64,000 bases of DNA from Alteribacter keqinensis (GCF_003710255.1 NZ_RHIB01000001.1:248001-312000), one strand, 5' to 3'; positions 16,308 through 24,914 are shown, counted from the stretch's first letter. Notes: generated by a model not told the origin, from the sequence alone. Numbers and translations are program-made.

Positions 16308-16532
16308 ATAGCATTCTCCTTTGAGCTGGTGAAGGATATGAATTCAGTGTAGCAGAGAAGTGTGAAAAGTTGGGAGGAAAAATGAATGGATTTGAAAAGT
16401 GAGGGAGGTGAAAAGCAGAGGAGTCAAACGATCACAGTAGTTTGGCAATGTCTCCGCACGCTGCTCCTCCGGCAGAAGAAAACCCACCCCTGCCGGTCTC
16501 TTTAAAGCGGGCAACGACTCCGCTCAACCTCT

Positions 16533-17000
16533 TTAGTCTGTTGTATAGTTAAATGGTTGATTAGACGGGGTGAGGGTAGTCAGGAGATCATAGGAAGAGC
16601 TCTTGTTTACAATAGTAAATGAAAGGGGGAGAGCTTCTGCTCTTAGAATACCCTCCTCGCAATGGGGGCCTGAAACGAGATCCTTGTCAGAGTAGATTTT
16701 AAATGAATCAAAAGGGATGCTTGAAATTCGAGTGTGATTATGAAATAAATATCCGTCTTCAATACATATTGTATACGAATCTCCCATTTCTTCTCTCTGG
16801 TGGATGCTTCGTAATTCCGACACGACCAGGTTTGCTTCCTGTGTCAGTGAAATGTCCGCGCCGGTCCGTACGTGGAACAAATTAGCCTGGATTAGAAAAG
16901 TAATTGCAATGGCACCAATGAGACCGAACAAGGCCAAAGCAGCGAGTAATTCGATTAAGGTGACGCCTTTTTGGTTCGAATTTCTTATTTTTTTCATCAT
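16533..17000 (-). CDS. Type II/IV pilin-like protein (GspJ/PilW type)
   Basis: The protein has 155 residues. The prepilin peptidase site and methylation motif are KG|VTLIELLAALALF near residue 12, followed by the hydrophobic helix. A Cys pair lies in the C-terminal domain (CIEDGYL and HCEEG). Minor pseudopilin of a type IV pilus or competence-like filament is inferred. AAGGTGAT precedes the ATG. It diverges from two more pilin-type genes, and no assembly ATPase or peptidase is nearby. Confidence 0.8.
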   Translation of the reverse strand: MMKKIRNSNQKGVTLIELLAALALFGLIGAIAITFLIQANLFHVRTGADISLTQEANLVVSELRSIHQREEMGDSYTICIEDGYLFHNHTRISSIPFDSFKIYSDKDLVSGPHCEEGILRAEALPLSFTIVNKSSSYDLLTTLTPSNQPFNYTTD

Positions 17001-17059
17001 ATCACCTTACAATTTGTGAGTTTTATACTATTATTTATTATATAGGAATTCATAGGGAA

Positions 17060-17491
17060 ATGGTGAAAAAAATGGCTCAAACAAAGAAATGGTACACGAC
17101 TGAACAGGGATTTACTCTTATAGAACTTCTGGTTTCAATATCTATTTTGTCCATCGTTGCAGTGGTTTTCTTTTCTTTTTTCACTCAGGCTTCCCTGTCT
17201 AACCAAAAAGCGGATACTCAGGTCGCAGCAGTGAATGTTGCAGAACGGGTACTGAATGATATAAAAAGCAGCGGTCCGGCACTTGGTTGTGATGAAAGTC
17301 AGTTAGGATATGAAAATGACGGAAAGGGGTTCTATATAGTTAACGGTAAGGAAAAATATTATGTAAGTGTTACTTGTGACGATACTTATGACGTAAATGG
17401 ATTAATGCTAGTTGAAACTGTCCTTTACGATGATGAGGATAGAGAGTTAGTAACCATGTATGATTATTTCATTGACTGGGAGGAAGAGTGA
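17060..17491 (+). CDS. Type II/IV pilin-like protein (GspI/PilV type)
   Basis: The protein has about 143 residues. The leader ends QG|FTLIELLVSISILS, with Glu at +5 after the cleavage site as required. A C-terminal domain with two Cys (LGCDESQ and VTCDD) may form a disulfide. Several starts are possible between 17060 and 17072. The next gene overlaps its stop by four bases (ATGA), so the two are translationally coupled. Acts as a minor pilin, by inference. Confidence 0.8.
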   Translation: MVKKMAQTKKWYTTEQGFTLIELLVSISILSIVAVVFFSFFTQASLSNQKADTQVAAVNVAERVLNDIKSSGPALGCDESQLGYENDGKGFYIVNGKEKYYVSVTCDDTYDVNGLMLVETVLYDDEDRELVTMYDYFIDWEEE

Positions 17492-18351
17492 TGATCAGAA
17501 ATGAGAGAGGTGCCGCTCTTATTATTGTGTTACTGACTATTGTTGTAATTGGATTAATGTCTGTGGCGTTGGTGAATCAGGTTGCGGGAAGCCACCTTCA
17601 AGGACAACGGGCTGAAGAGAAAGTAATTAGTAAACATAATTCCGGGCTCGGTAAAGTCCATTTCCGCCAGCTGGTTATAGATGAAGTAGGTAGGTTACCC
17701 GGAAACATTGCGGATGCAGGAGAGATACTAAGAAATACTTTTAATGATGAAATAAGAATATCTTTGATCGGACCAAATGGCAGTGAACAGAATGTAAGAA
17801 TTGATGATGTTGAAGTGACGCCGAGTATGGAGGATGACTTAATTCAAATCTCTTATTCAAGTTACGGCTATTATCATAATGATATAAATGTAGAACAAGA
17901 GACACTTATACTTAATTTAACAACAAAAGAAGTGGAGGTTCCTGGCTGGAACTTGGAGGGTTACGATAAAAAGGAAAAACGGGTTTTTAACAGGGGACGA
18001 AACAGACAGAATTATGGGGCCCCTAATCCAACCTTAACAGGTAATTTTCATTTTTATAACACAGAATTCAGAGGAAACAGCCATGTGACTGTAGATGGAA
18101 ACTTATACATTTCAGGTGATTATGTTATGGTTCCGCCCGCTAAATTAACTGTAACAGGTGACTTAATTATTGGTAGAGGAACGAACATAAACTTAATAAA
18201 CAATAATGATGTTTGCGTCTTAGGAGTCATTCATATAGAAGGTTTGAACGATATCAGAGGTGAAAATGGTTCTTGCACGATGCTGGAAAACGGATATTAT
18301 AACAATGGAAATTCTCGAATGGAAGAAACAACATGGTCAATAAGAAACTAA
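17488..18351 (+). CDS. PilX-like pilus assembly protein with beta-solenoid region
   Basis: The protein has 287 residues. The N-terminus ERGAALIIVLLTIVVIGLM is the PilX_N motif, lacking the +5 Glu of true pilins. The middle is mixed. The C-terminal part (about 190-270) has short repeating strands such as GNLYISGDY and GDLIIGRGT, resembling a polymer-forming, bactofilin-like beta-helix. Two Cys flank the end (DVCVLG and SCTML). The region is visibly richer in A and T than its neighbours, hinting at transfer. It is coupled to the upstream pilin gene. Confidence 0.65.
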   Translation: MMIRNERGAALIIVLLTIVVIGLMSVALVNQVAGSHLQGQRAEEKVISKHNSGLGKVHFRQLVIDEVGRLPGNIADAGEILRNTFNDEIRISLIGPNGSEQNVRIDDVEVTPSMEDDLIQISYSSYGYYHNDINVEQETLILNLTTKEVEVPGWNLEGYDKKEKRVFNRGRNRQNYGAPNPTLTGNFHFYNTEFRGNSHVTVDGNLYISGDYVMVPPAKLTVTGDLIIGRGTNINLINNNDVCVLGVIHIEGLNDIRGENGSCTMLENGYYNNGNSRMEETTWSIRN

Positions 18352-18464
18352 TCACATTTGCTCCAACCTCCTTACAATTGGTATGATAAAACCGGTCACC
18401 TTTTTGAGGGAGATAACATTATTTAAAGGTAGGCATTTAGATTAGTGTGGAAGGGGTTCGTCCA

Positions 18465-19220
18465 GTGATTACAATAAAGTCGGAGCGTGAAATAAAATTA
18501 ATGCATGAGGCGGGAAAACTTTTGGCCAGCTGCCATAAAGAAATAGCAAAGATGATCAAGCCAGGCGTATCAACGATGGAAATTGATACGTTTGTTGAAA
18601 AATACTTAGCAAAGCACGGTGCCACGCCTGAACAGAAAGGGTTTCACGATTACCCTTATGCAACGTGTGCGTCGATTAACGATGAAATCTGCCACGGGTT
18701 TCCCAGAAAAGAGCCGTTGAAAAACGGAGATATCGTTACCATTGACTGCGTTGTCAATCTGAATGGGGGACTGGCTGATTCGGCATGGACATATACAGTG
18801 GGAAACGTGTCTGATGAAGCAGAGGAATTGTGTAAAGTAACGAAACAGTCTCTTTACCGCGCTATTCGTCAGGCAAAACCGGGAAAACGTCTCGGTGATA
18901 TCGGGCATGCGATCCAATCCTATGTGGAAGCGAAAGGCTACTCTGTTGTCAGGGATTTTGCAGGGCACGGTCTCGGACCTACCATTCATGAGGAGCCGAA
19001 CATCCCTCACTTCGGTGTCCAGGGAAGAGGTCTTCGTTTAAAAGAAGGAATGGTCATCACAATCGAACCGATGATCAATCTCGGTGCCTGGGGTTCACAG
19101 ATGGATTCCAACGGCTGGACGGCAAGAACGGTAGACGGATCCCTGTCTGCCCAATATGAGCATACCCTTGTGATTACAAAAGAAGGTCCGGTTATTTTAA
19201 CCGAACAGGATGTTATATAG
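18465..19220 (+). CDS. map: Type I methionine aminopeptidase
   Basis: About 251 residues. All five metal ligands of MetAP are visible: the Asp of VTIDCVVN, the Asp of LADSAWT, the His of GHGLGPTIHEEPN, the Glu of ITIEPMI and the Glu of AQYEHT. It removes the initiator Met from nascent proteins. The position outside the ribosomal/secY cluster suggests the second paralogue, as with YflG of B. subtilis. The start is set at GTG 18465, nine bases after AAGGGG; a GTG at 18447 is possible. Monocistronic with its own terminator. Confidence 0.93.
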   Translation: MITIKSEREIKLMHEAGKLLASCHKEIAKMIKPGVSTMEIDTFVEKYLAKHGATPEQKGFHDYPYATCASINDEICHGFPRKEPLKNGDIVTIDCVVNLNGGLADSAWTYTVGNVSDEAEELCKVTKQSLYRAIRQAKPGKRLGDIGHAIQSYVEAKGYSVVRDFAGHGLGPTIHEEPNIPHFGVQGRGLRLKEGMVITIEPMINLGAWGSQMDSNGWTARTVDGSLSAQYEHTLVITKEGPVILTEQDVI

Positions 19221-19227
19221 AATCAGG

Positions 19228-19258
19228 CACTCCTCTCTAAAAGAGGGGTGTTTTTTTT
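19228..19258 (+). terminator. Terminator of map
   Basis: CACTCCTCT / AGAGGGGTG with one G-U pair, then eight T. Confidence 0.85.
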
Positions 19259-19304
19259 ATGGCTGTGTTTAAGATCATTGTTAATTTAATGCATCAGATG
19301 CACC

Positions 19305-19365
19305 ACACTCCTGTTTGAAGAGGTTCACTGGCGACCCCGGTGCAGTGAGCGTAAATAACACCTGA
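19305..19365 (+). repeat. Dispersed GC-rich repeat, decayed copy
   Basis: Retains GGCGACCCCGGTGCAGTGAG and CGTAAATAACACC, matching the 3' part of the copies at 4694 and 49890. It is followed by a shared tail (GAGTTTAACAGAG) also seen after copy 2 as GAATTTAACAGAG. Confidence 0.6.
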
Positions 19366-19389
19366 GTTTAACAGAGATTTTATTATATA

Positions 19390-19423
19390 GCCGGATTCCC
19401 GATAACCAGTCAAATGATCCGGC
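19390..19423 (+). other. Unassigned leader hairpin upstream of the DUF421 gene
   Basis: GCCGGAT pairs with ATCCGGC around a 20-base loop, 75 bases before the gene. It has no T tract and does not match a riboswitch I know. Confidence 0.3.
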
Positions 19424-19498
19424 AAACCAGAGTGAGACCACTTCGATACATAGGATCACCCCTGAAAGGAGACCCTAATTCAATATGTATAAGGGCAG

Positions 19499-20182
19499 GT
19501 GGGACAGTTGGACAGCCAAATTACAGAAGTTGTAATCCGGAGCTTTGGTGCGTATACCATTCTTTTGATTATTAACAACATGCTCGGGAAGCAGACTTTG
19601 TCACAGATGACCAATCATGATTTTATTACATCCATCATGATGGGAGCGATCGCCGCCAATCTTGCCTTTGATACTCAGGTCAGCTACTGGCACTCCTTTA
19701 TCGCACTTTTAATTATCGGAGGAATCGGGTATTCGACCACGTATCTTTCCATGAAAAACCGAGGTGTCCGTAAGTGGTTTTCAGGATCACCGTCAGTGTT
19801 TATCGAGAATGGAAAAATACTTGAGAGCAATATGAAAAAACAGAAGTATAATATGGATTCCCTCAATCAGTCACTGAGGGAGAAGGATATTTTCAATATA
19901 GAGGAAGTTAAATATGCTGTTTTGGAGCCGGACGGTCACCTCTCCGTTATGAGAAAGGAAAAAGGGGCGAATTTATTCCCGGTCGAACTTATAATGGATG
20001 GGAAAATTGTAGAAAAAAACTTAAAGGACATTAAACTTTCCGAAGATTGGCTGATTAAGGAAGTGAGCAGACGTGGGTATGCGGTTAATGATGTATTTTA
20101 CTGCGTCCGTGGGCCTGATGGGACACTTGCTTTTGATTATAAGGATGACAGGCTTAAGGCACCGATTGACCGTGAGCGGTAG
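19499..20182 (+). CDS. DUF421 membrane protein (YetF/YrbG type)
   Basis: The protein has about 227 residues: three N-terminal membrane segments, then the DUF421 soluble domain with GSPSVFIENGKILESNMKK, the family hallmark, and LREKDIFNIEEVKYAVLEPD. A second half continues to YCVRGPDGTLAFD. Several paralogues occur in Bacillus, some linked to sporulation; biochemical role is unknown. GTG 19499 or TTG 19508 may be the start; AAGGGCAGG lies upstream. Confidence 0.88.
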   Translation: MGQLDSQITEVVIRSFGAYTILLIINNMLGKQTLSQMTNHDFITSIMMGAIAANLAFDTQVSYWHSFIALLIIGGIGYSTTYLSMKNRGVRKWFSGSPSVFIENGKILESNMKKQKYNMDSLNQSLREKDIFNIEEVKYAVLEPDGHLSVMRKEKGANLFPVELIMDGKIVEKNLKDIKLSEDWLIKEVSRRGYAVNDVFYCVRGPDGTLAFDYKDDRLKAPIDRER

Positions 20183-20245
20183 GCAAGCACCCTTCCACTT
20201 TTCCTGACATAGTTTATTAAGAACTATTTGAAAGGGGAGGGCACT

Positions 20246-20752
20246 GTGTATAACGACGACAGACAATTTCCTGGCGGGATTTATTCATTCCTGTTACCAG
20301 GGCAGCAACAACAGTTTGGACCTTCAGGACAACAATTCGGACCACCGCCATTCGGACCGCCACCAGGACAGGGGGGACCACCATTCGGTCCACCACCAGG
20401 GCAGGGAGGACCGCCGCCGTTTGGACCGCCGGGACAGGGACAGCAAGGAGGCCCGGGGGGACCTCCTCCAGGCCCGCCGCCATCGACACCGCCGGCACAA
20501 ATGCAGGCAGGTCCGGCAGCTGCATCCGTTCAAGGAGCTGGAGGAGCTCAGGTATTTGCAGTTGATCCCGGATCATTGTATGGATGTTTGTTCCGCTACA
20601 CCTACATCCGTTTGATTACAGGTCAGCGTTTCTGGTTCTGGCCGGTATTTATCGGCAGAACTTCAGTTGCAGGGTGGCGCTGGAGACCACGTGAGTACCG
20701 CTGGGTTTATACCGGCTTTGATACGCGCTTAATTCTGTCATTTTCATGCTAA
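20246..20752 (+). CDS. Pro/Gly/Gln-rich protein with conserved aromatic C-terminal domain
   Basis: The protein has 168 residues. Residues about 20-90 are imperfect repeats of FGPPPGQGG, low-complexity and collagen-like in appearance. The C-terminal 60 residues are different: YGCLFRYTYIRLITGQRFWFWP, GRTSVAGWRW and a final SFSC, very rich in Trp, Phe, Tyr and Arg, with Cys at both ends. A similar tail occurs in small Bacillus proteins, some mislabelled as transporters; surface or spore-coat placement is a guess. GTG 20246 follows GGGGAGG. A strong terminator follows. Confidence 0.7.
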   Translation: MYNDDRQFPGGIYSFLLPGQQQQFGPSGQQFGPPPFGPPPGQGGPPFGPPPGQGGPPPFGPPGQGQQGGPGGPPPGPPPSTPPAQMQAGPAAASVQGAGGAQVFAVDPGSLYGCLFRYTYIRLITGQRFWFWPVFIGRTSVAGWRWRPREYRWVYTGFDTRLILSFSC

Positions 20753-20777
20753 GAGGTTTTCAACTGTCATAAAAAAG

Positions 20778-20813
20778 AAGTCCCGAAAGGTAACGCGCTT
20801 TTGGGACTTTTTC
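20778..20813 (+). terminator. Terminator of the Pro/Gly-rich gene
   Basis: AAGTCCCGAAAG / CTTTTGGGACTT, 12 base pairs with one G-U, followed by T's. Confidence 0.85.
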
Positions 20814-21187
20814 AATTAGTCATTCAAAAGCGCTTTCTGGGAGTATGCCAGTTCATAGCTTTGACTGTCATCCTCTTCTTGGAAGTGATCGGCTTTTTTT
20901 ACGTCAGGGACTGTGAGACTGATGAAGGAGACAGATCGTGGATACATGAAAAACCTCTTTTAGGTAAAATGGTTGACCATACATGTATATACCTTTTGTT
21001 TTTCCTTTTTTTAACGGCAAAATGTTCTCGTATTACGTGTAAATATATGCCATAATTAATCTTGTCGATCTATTTTATGTTTAGATTAAAATTAATGTAT
21101 TTTGTTTAAAAAACAGGTTTAATTAAGTCTCGTTTGAGGTAAAGGCTTACGATATCTACATTAGAGATAAAGCGGGAGGAAAGAAAG
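20814..21187 (+). other. Intergenic region upstream of the RsbR paralogue
   Basis: About 370 AT-rich bases. An open frame at 20801-21055 starts inside the terminator, has no ribosome site and looks non-coding. The only signal is a possible SigB-type promoter near 21117. Confidence 0.5.
21117..21142 (+). promoter_or_regulatory. Possible SigB-type promoter
   Basis: GTTTAA, 14 bases, AGGTAA. The -35 is consensus for SigB and the -10 matches GGGTAT at four of six. Placement 46 bases before a stress-module gene adds some weight. Confidence 0.35.
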
Positions 21188-22081
21188 ATGATGAGCGAAA
21201 ATCATATGGTTAAGATAGGTGAGGCGATTATTGAAAGAAGTGAGGAACTTTCAATCCGTCTTTCCCGGGAGCATGATGGCAAGTACAGCTCCTCCCAAAG
21301 TCTCAGTTATTCTGCGGAAGAAACCATTGAACATCGTAAAGGCTTTTTTGTTTTGCTTGGAGAAGCATTGCTGACCGGGGATATTGAAGAAAAATTAAAT
21401 CAGGTTTATATGTGGGGGAAAAATGCCGGGAAAGAAGCTGTCAAGCATGGAATTTCGGCAGATACAGCTGTATTAAGTTTAAACCCCATCAGAAAAGCGC
21501 TTTATGAAGCAATCAGAGAAGAGTTCAACAAGCTCGGCTTAGGATTCGATGCTTATTTTGATGTTTCGGACAGGCTGGATCCAATTTTAGATCACGCTGT
21601 TTATTCATTTACCCAGGCGTTTGTAGAATATAATGACGAAACGTTTTCGCAGGCACAGGATGAACTTTTAGAGCTTTCTGTTCCTGTTGTTCCCTTGACA
21701 GGTAATGTGGCTATACTTCCTGTAATTGGAACGATTGATACATTCAGATCCAAAAAGATGCTCGATCAGGCCCTGGAGAGAGGAACAGAACTCGGTCTCT
21801 CTTATATGATTATTGATCTTTCAGGAGTACACATGATTGATACTGCCGTAGCTCATAATCTTTTCCAGCTGAACGATGCCTTAAAAATTGTAGGGATTAA
21901 AGCCATTATCAGTGGATTGCGCCCCGAGCTTGCGCAAACAATTGTAAGTTTAGGCATTTCCTTTAACCATATGACCGTTACGAACAGCCTTGAGCAGGCA
22001 CTGATGAAAACCGGCTTGACGATTCAGCCGGAGGATACAGTTGAGACTAAAGAAAACTTCAAAAAAGGTTTGCTTATATAA
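21188..22081 (+). CDS. RsbR paralogue, stressosome STAS protein
   Basis: The protein has 297 residues. The N-terminal half (about 1-150) is the variable helical, globin-like sensor module of RsbR proteins. The STAS domain spans about 165-275, with both phosphorylatable Thr regions: DLSGVHMIDTAVAHNLF and SGLRPELAQTIVSLG, corresponding to the two RsbRA Thr targets of RsbT. Such proteins form the stressosome that starts the general stress response. No rsbS or rsbT is adjacent, so this is an orphan paralogue like YkoB/YqhA. GCGGGAGGAAAG precedes the ATG. Confidence 0.9.
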   Translation: MMSENHMVKIGEAIIERSEELSIRLSREHDGKYSSSQSLSYSAEETIEHRKGFFVLLGEALLTGDIEEKLNQVYMWGKNAGKEAVKHGISADTAVLSLNPIRKALYEAIREEFNKLGLGFDAYFDVSDRLDPILDHAVYSFTQAFVEYNDETFSQAQDELLELSVPVVPLTGNVAILPVIGTIDTFRSKKMLDQALERGTELGLSYMIIDLSGVHMIDTAVAHNLFQLNDALKIVGIKAIISGLRPELAQTIVSLGISFNHMTVTNSLEQALMKTGLTIQPEDTVETKENFKKGLLI

Positions 22082-22088
22082 AAAATGA

Positions 22089-22117
22089 AGCACTCGCGCC
22101 TTGCGGGTGTTTTTCTT
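22089..22117 (+). terminator. Terminator of the RsbR paralogue
   Basis: CACTCGC / GCGGGTG with a short loop, then TTTTT. Confidence 0.7.
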
Positions 22118-22298
22118 TGTTTTTTGTCCGTCGCAAAAGTATGAATATTGTTTACATTTTCAAGAAATGAATGATAATAAATGGCATTTACCTCAATCTT
22201 TAGCTCGATTTCTAGGTTTTAATTACTGGAAATCCTTTCCCTTTGCACACAATACGGAATTCTTATGGCATAATGATGTCCGTGGAGGTGTTGAGTAC

Positions 22299-22961
22299 AT
22301 GTTAAAAAAACTCATTTACTCAGTATTGGCTGTTGCAGTTGCAGTTCCTTTGGTTGTGGGGAACACAGCGGAAGCGAGCTCAACTCATACAGTTGAATCA
22401 GGAGACACATTGTATAAAATTTCTCAACAATACGATGTAAGTCTTTCTGATATTATTGATGCAAACAGTGACATCGATAACCCGGACATGATCTACCCAG
22501 GGCAGCAAGTGACATTGCCTTCTGCTCAATCAGCTCAGCAACCAAGTCAAACGTCTGAGCAGACTTCAAGCGAACTTAGTGAGTTCGAGCAGGAAGTTGT
22601 TCGTTTGACGAATGAAGAGCGTGCACAGCACGGCTTACCTGAGCTTGAGATTGCAGAGGACGTTTCAGAAGTTGCTCGTGATAAGTCGGCTGATATGAGA
22701 GATAACAACTACTTTGATCACAACAGCCCGACCCACGGAAGCCCGTTTGACATGATGCGCAGCTACGGAGTAAATTACAACGCAGCTGGTGAAAACATTG
22801 CTGCAGGTCAGCAGACACCAGAGCAAGTTGTCGATGCTTGGATGAACTCTCAAGGTCACCGTGAAAACATCCTCAGCAGTAACTACACTGAAATTGGTGT
22901 AGGGCACGTTGAAGGCGGACAGTACGGCCACTACTGGACACAAATGTTTATTTCTCGATAA
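22299..22961 (+). CDS. Secreted LysM plus CAP (SCP/PR-1) domain protein
   Basis: The protein has 220 residues. A signal peptide ends in NTAEASS (about residue 26). One LysM domain follows at 29-73 (HTVESGDTLYKISQQY, closing MIYPGQQVTLP). A Gln/Ser linker leads to the CAP domain at about 100-218, with RLTNEERAQHGLPEL, FDHNSPTHGSP, GENIAAG and GHRENILSSNYTEIGVG. This is the layout of YkwD/SafA-related proteins in Bacillus, which sit in the wall or spore coat. The start is ATG 22299 after GGAGGTG. The much longer frame upstream is not supported. Confidence 0.9.
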   Translation: MLKKLIYSVLAVAVAVPLVVGNTAEASSTHTVESGDTLYKISQQYDVSLSDIIDANSDIDNPDMIYPGQQVTLPSAQSAQQPSQTSEQTSSELSEFEQEVVRLTNEERAQHGLPELEIAEDVSEVARDKSADMRDNNYFDHNSPTHGSPFDMMRSYGVNYNAAGENIAAGQQTPEQVVDAWMNSQGHRENILSSNYTEIGVGHVEGGQYGHYWTQMFISR

Positions 22962-22993
22962 AGAGATTGCAAGAACAATAGATTATCATGTTA

Positions 22994-23045
22994 ACCTGAG
23001 CACCTGCCTCCAGAAATGGAAGCAGGGTAAGCTCGGGTTTTTTTA
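22994..23045 (+). terminator. Terminator of the CAP-protein gene
   Basis: AACCTGAGC pairs with GCTCGGGTT around an inner CCTGC/GCAGG stem, then seven T. Confidence 0.8.
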
Positions 23046-23182
23046 TTGTGTTTTTAATAGAGAGGGGATTTTACGGAAATTTGCTACCGGCTGAAAAAAA
23101 GCTGAAATATAAAATGCCAGGCCCGTTAATGTGGATCTTTAATTGAAGAATGACCTCATTCATGTGTGAAAAAATATAGCGA

Positions 23183-23308
23183 AAGAATTCAACGTGTTTT
23201 TGATAGAATTAATGGCATTTTCGGTAGAAAAAATGGAATTATTGATAGAATTAAGAACGGTTTCGGCAGAATTAAATACAGTACCGGCAGAATAAACACT
23301 TAATCCCG
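23183..23308 (+). repeat. Tandem 21-base degenerate repeat, six units
   Basis: The core NAGAATTAA recurs with its anchor at 23183, 23204, 23225, 23246, 23267 and 23288, a period of exactly 21. Units resemble TAGAATTAAGAACGGTTTCG. Twenty-one bases is seven codons; one plus frame stays open through the units (pattern VFLIEL, AFSVEK, LLIELR, TVSAEL) but has no start or ribosome site. Confidence 0.8.
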
Positions 23309-23363
23309 ATGGCAATCCCCCAATCTTCAGCAATCAATTCACATATAACATAAGCAGCCTTAA

Positions 23364-23420
23364 CCTCCTCTAAATTGTCGGGGGACGGACCCCGCACAAT
23401 TTCGCACAATTTAGAGGAGG
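23364..23420. repeat. Long inverted repeat over the terC stop codon
   Basis: Fifteen-base perfect arms, CCTCCTCTAAATTGT and ACAATTTAGAGGAGG, enclose a smaller palindrome GGGGACGGACCCC. The terC stop codon lies inside the right arm. No T tract follows, so this may be a mobile palindromic element rather than a simple terminator. Confidence 0.65.
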
Positions 23421-24226
23421 TTGTCTTCGGTTTGGAGGGCACGGTCTGTTTCAGGATTATCGGGTCCGGGGGGCACCGCTTTTGTGAGGAACCAGCCTCC
23501 GATCGCAATAATGACCAGTACAGACCAGAAGGTTATCTTCCAAGGAGTGGATTCCGGAAACGAATGTGGAATAACGGCAACATCAGGATGTGCAAGGGTA
23601 AAGACCACCAGCTTTACACCTACCCATCCAACGATGAGAAACGCTGCAGTTTCAAGTCCGGGTCGTTTGTGAAGGATACGAACAAAGTAGGTTGCTGCAA
23701 ATCTCATAATGATCACTCCGATCAATCCCCCTGTTAATATGACGGCAAACTGACCTCCGTCCAGCTCCCCGACGTTCGGAAGCGGGGTCGGAGACAAGGT
23801 CAATGCGAGGGCAATGGCCGCAAGAATAGAATCAACGGCAAAGGCAATGTCTGCAAGCTCCACTTTCAAAACGGTCATCCAGAATCCCGATGAGCCCTTT
23901 TTCTGTGCAGCTTTTTTAAGCTTATTTCCGTATTTTTTAAATACATATTTCTTAAATAGATGATTACAAGCGATAAACAATAAATAAGCGGCTCCGATAG
24001 CCTGGACCTGCCACACATTTACGAGAAACGATATAGCAAACAGGGATAAAAACCTGAAAATAAAAGCCCCAGCAAGCCCATAGAACAATGCTTTTTTTCG
24101 TTCATTTTCCGGGAGGTGCTTTACCATAATGGCAAGAACGAGAGCGTTATCTGCAGCTAAGATTCCTTCGAGGCAGATTAATACAAGCAGAACCCATGCG
24201 TATTCCAGAAGAAGTGTAAGATCCAT
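23411..24226 (-). CDS. TerC-family membrane protein (YkoY/YceF type)
   Basis: The protein has 271 residues with about seven membrane segments. Conserved acidic motifs of TerC are EGILAADNALVLAIMVKHLP in the first half and KVELADIAFAVDSILAAIAL in the second. Current models link this family to manganese export or metalation of secreted proteins, and to tellurium resistance. The start at ATG 24226 follows GGAGG. The yybP-ykoY manganese riboswitch that precedes ykoY in B. subtilis was not seen upstream. The C-terminal stop sits in an inverted repeat. Confidence 0.88.
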   Translation of the reverse strand: MDLTLLLEYAWVLLVLICLEGILAADNALVLAIMVKHLPENERKKALFYGLAGAFIFRFLSLFAISFLVNVWQVQAIGAAYLLFIACNHLFKKYVFKKYGNKLKKAAQKKGSSGFWMTVLKVELADIAFAVDSILAAIALALTLSPTPLPNVGELDGGQFAVILTGGLIGVIIMRFAATYFVRILHKRPGLETAAFLIVGWVGVKLVVFTLAHPDVAVIPHSFPESTPWKITFWSVLVIIAIGGWFLTKAVPPGPDNPETDRALQTEDNLL

Positions 24227-24383
24227 AATGAGCAGCCTCCTTCTTCCTACTTTGTCCAACATTTTAGAAATTAGTAGTAAAATTACACAAGTTTGATTTG
24301 AATTTTTAGAAAATAGACGATAATTTACCTAAATTATGGTACGATTAATTACAATCATGCGTTATAAAGTGAGGTGAACTCGT

Positions 24384-24860
24384 TTGTTTGATTGGAAGTG
24401 GATGACGAAAGAGGACGCGTTGACAATTGCAAACTGGGAATACGAAAAACCTTACGACTTTTATAACATGAATGAAGATTCGGAGGACTTGGATGAGTTT
24501 TTGAATCCGTTTAACTGGAAACACATGTGTACAGCTTACATGGATGGCAGACTTGCCGGTTTTGCAGTTTTTAAGAAGTCCGATGAAACAAATGAAGTAG
24601 AAGTAAGCCTGGGACTCAGACCGGATCTTACGGGAAAAGGATTCGGTACTGCGTTTGTTGAAACAACAATGGACAAGGCGTTTGAAAACGGCCATGTGGA
24701 TGTTCTGGTAATTAACGTAGCTGCGTTCAATCAAAGAGCAATCTCTGTTTATGAACGTACAGGTTTCAGGAAAACAGCGGCTTATTTGCAGAAGACCAAC
24801 CAAAGCTCCTATCCATTTGTGAAAATGAAAAAGGTCTCCAAAATGGAAATAAGTAAATAA
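24384..24860 (+). CDS. GNAT-family N-acetyltransferase
   Basis: The protein has 158 residues. The acetyl-CoA site is LGLRPDLTGKGFGTAFVE and the following strand is NVAAFNQRAISVYERTGF, typical of RimI-like GNATs. The start is TTG 24384 with GAGGTGA upstream. Substrate unknown. It is the first of three acetyltransferase genes in 4 kb, all on the plus strand. Confidence 0.83.
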   Translation: MFDWKWMTKEDALTIANWEYEKPYDFYNMNEDSEDLDEFLNPFNWKHMCTAYMDGRLAGFAVFKKSDETNEVEVSLGLRPDLTGKGFGTAFVETTMDKAFENGHVDVLVINVAAFNQRAISVYERTGFRKTAAYLQKTNQSSYPFVKMKKVSKMEISK

Positions 24861-24914
24861 TTTATGATGAGAGTATCTTAAAAGTAGATTGGCAATAGCT
24901 AGGCTCATTGCTTC

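Noticed and set aside
20801-21055. 84-residue open frame after the Pro/Gly-rich gene
   Set aside because: It starts inside a terminator, has no ribosome site, and its composition is not protein-like.
22101-22298. N-terminal 66-residue extension of the LysM-CAP protein
   Set aside because: The signal peptide and GGAGGTG place the start at 22299; the extension has no ribosome site.
23375-23737. 120-residue plus-strand frame
   Set aside because: It is the antisense of terC, which has a clear family and start.
24227-24380. yybP-ykoY manganese riboswitch upstream of terC
   Set aside because: None of its conserved loops was found in the AT-rich upstream region.
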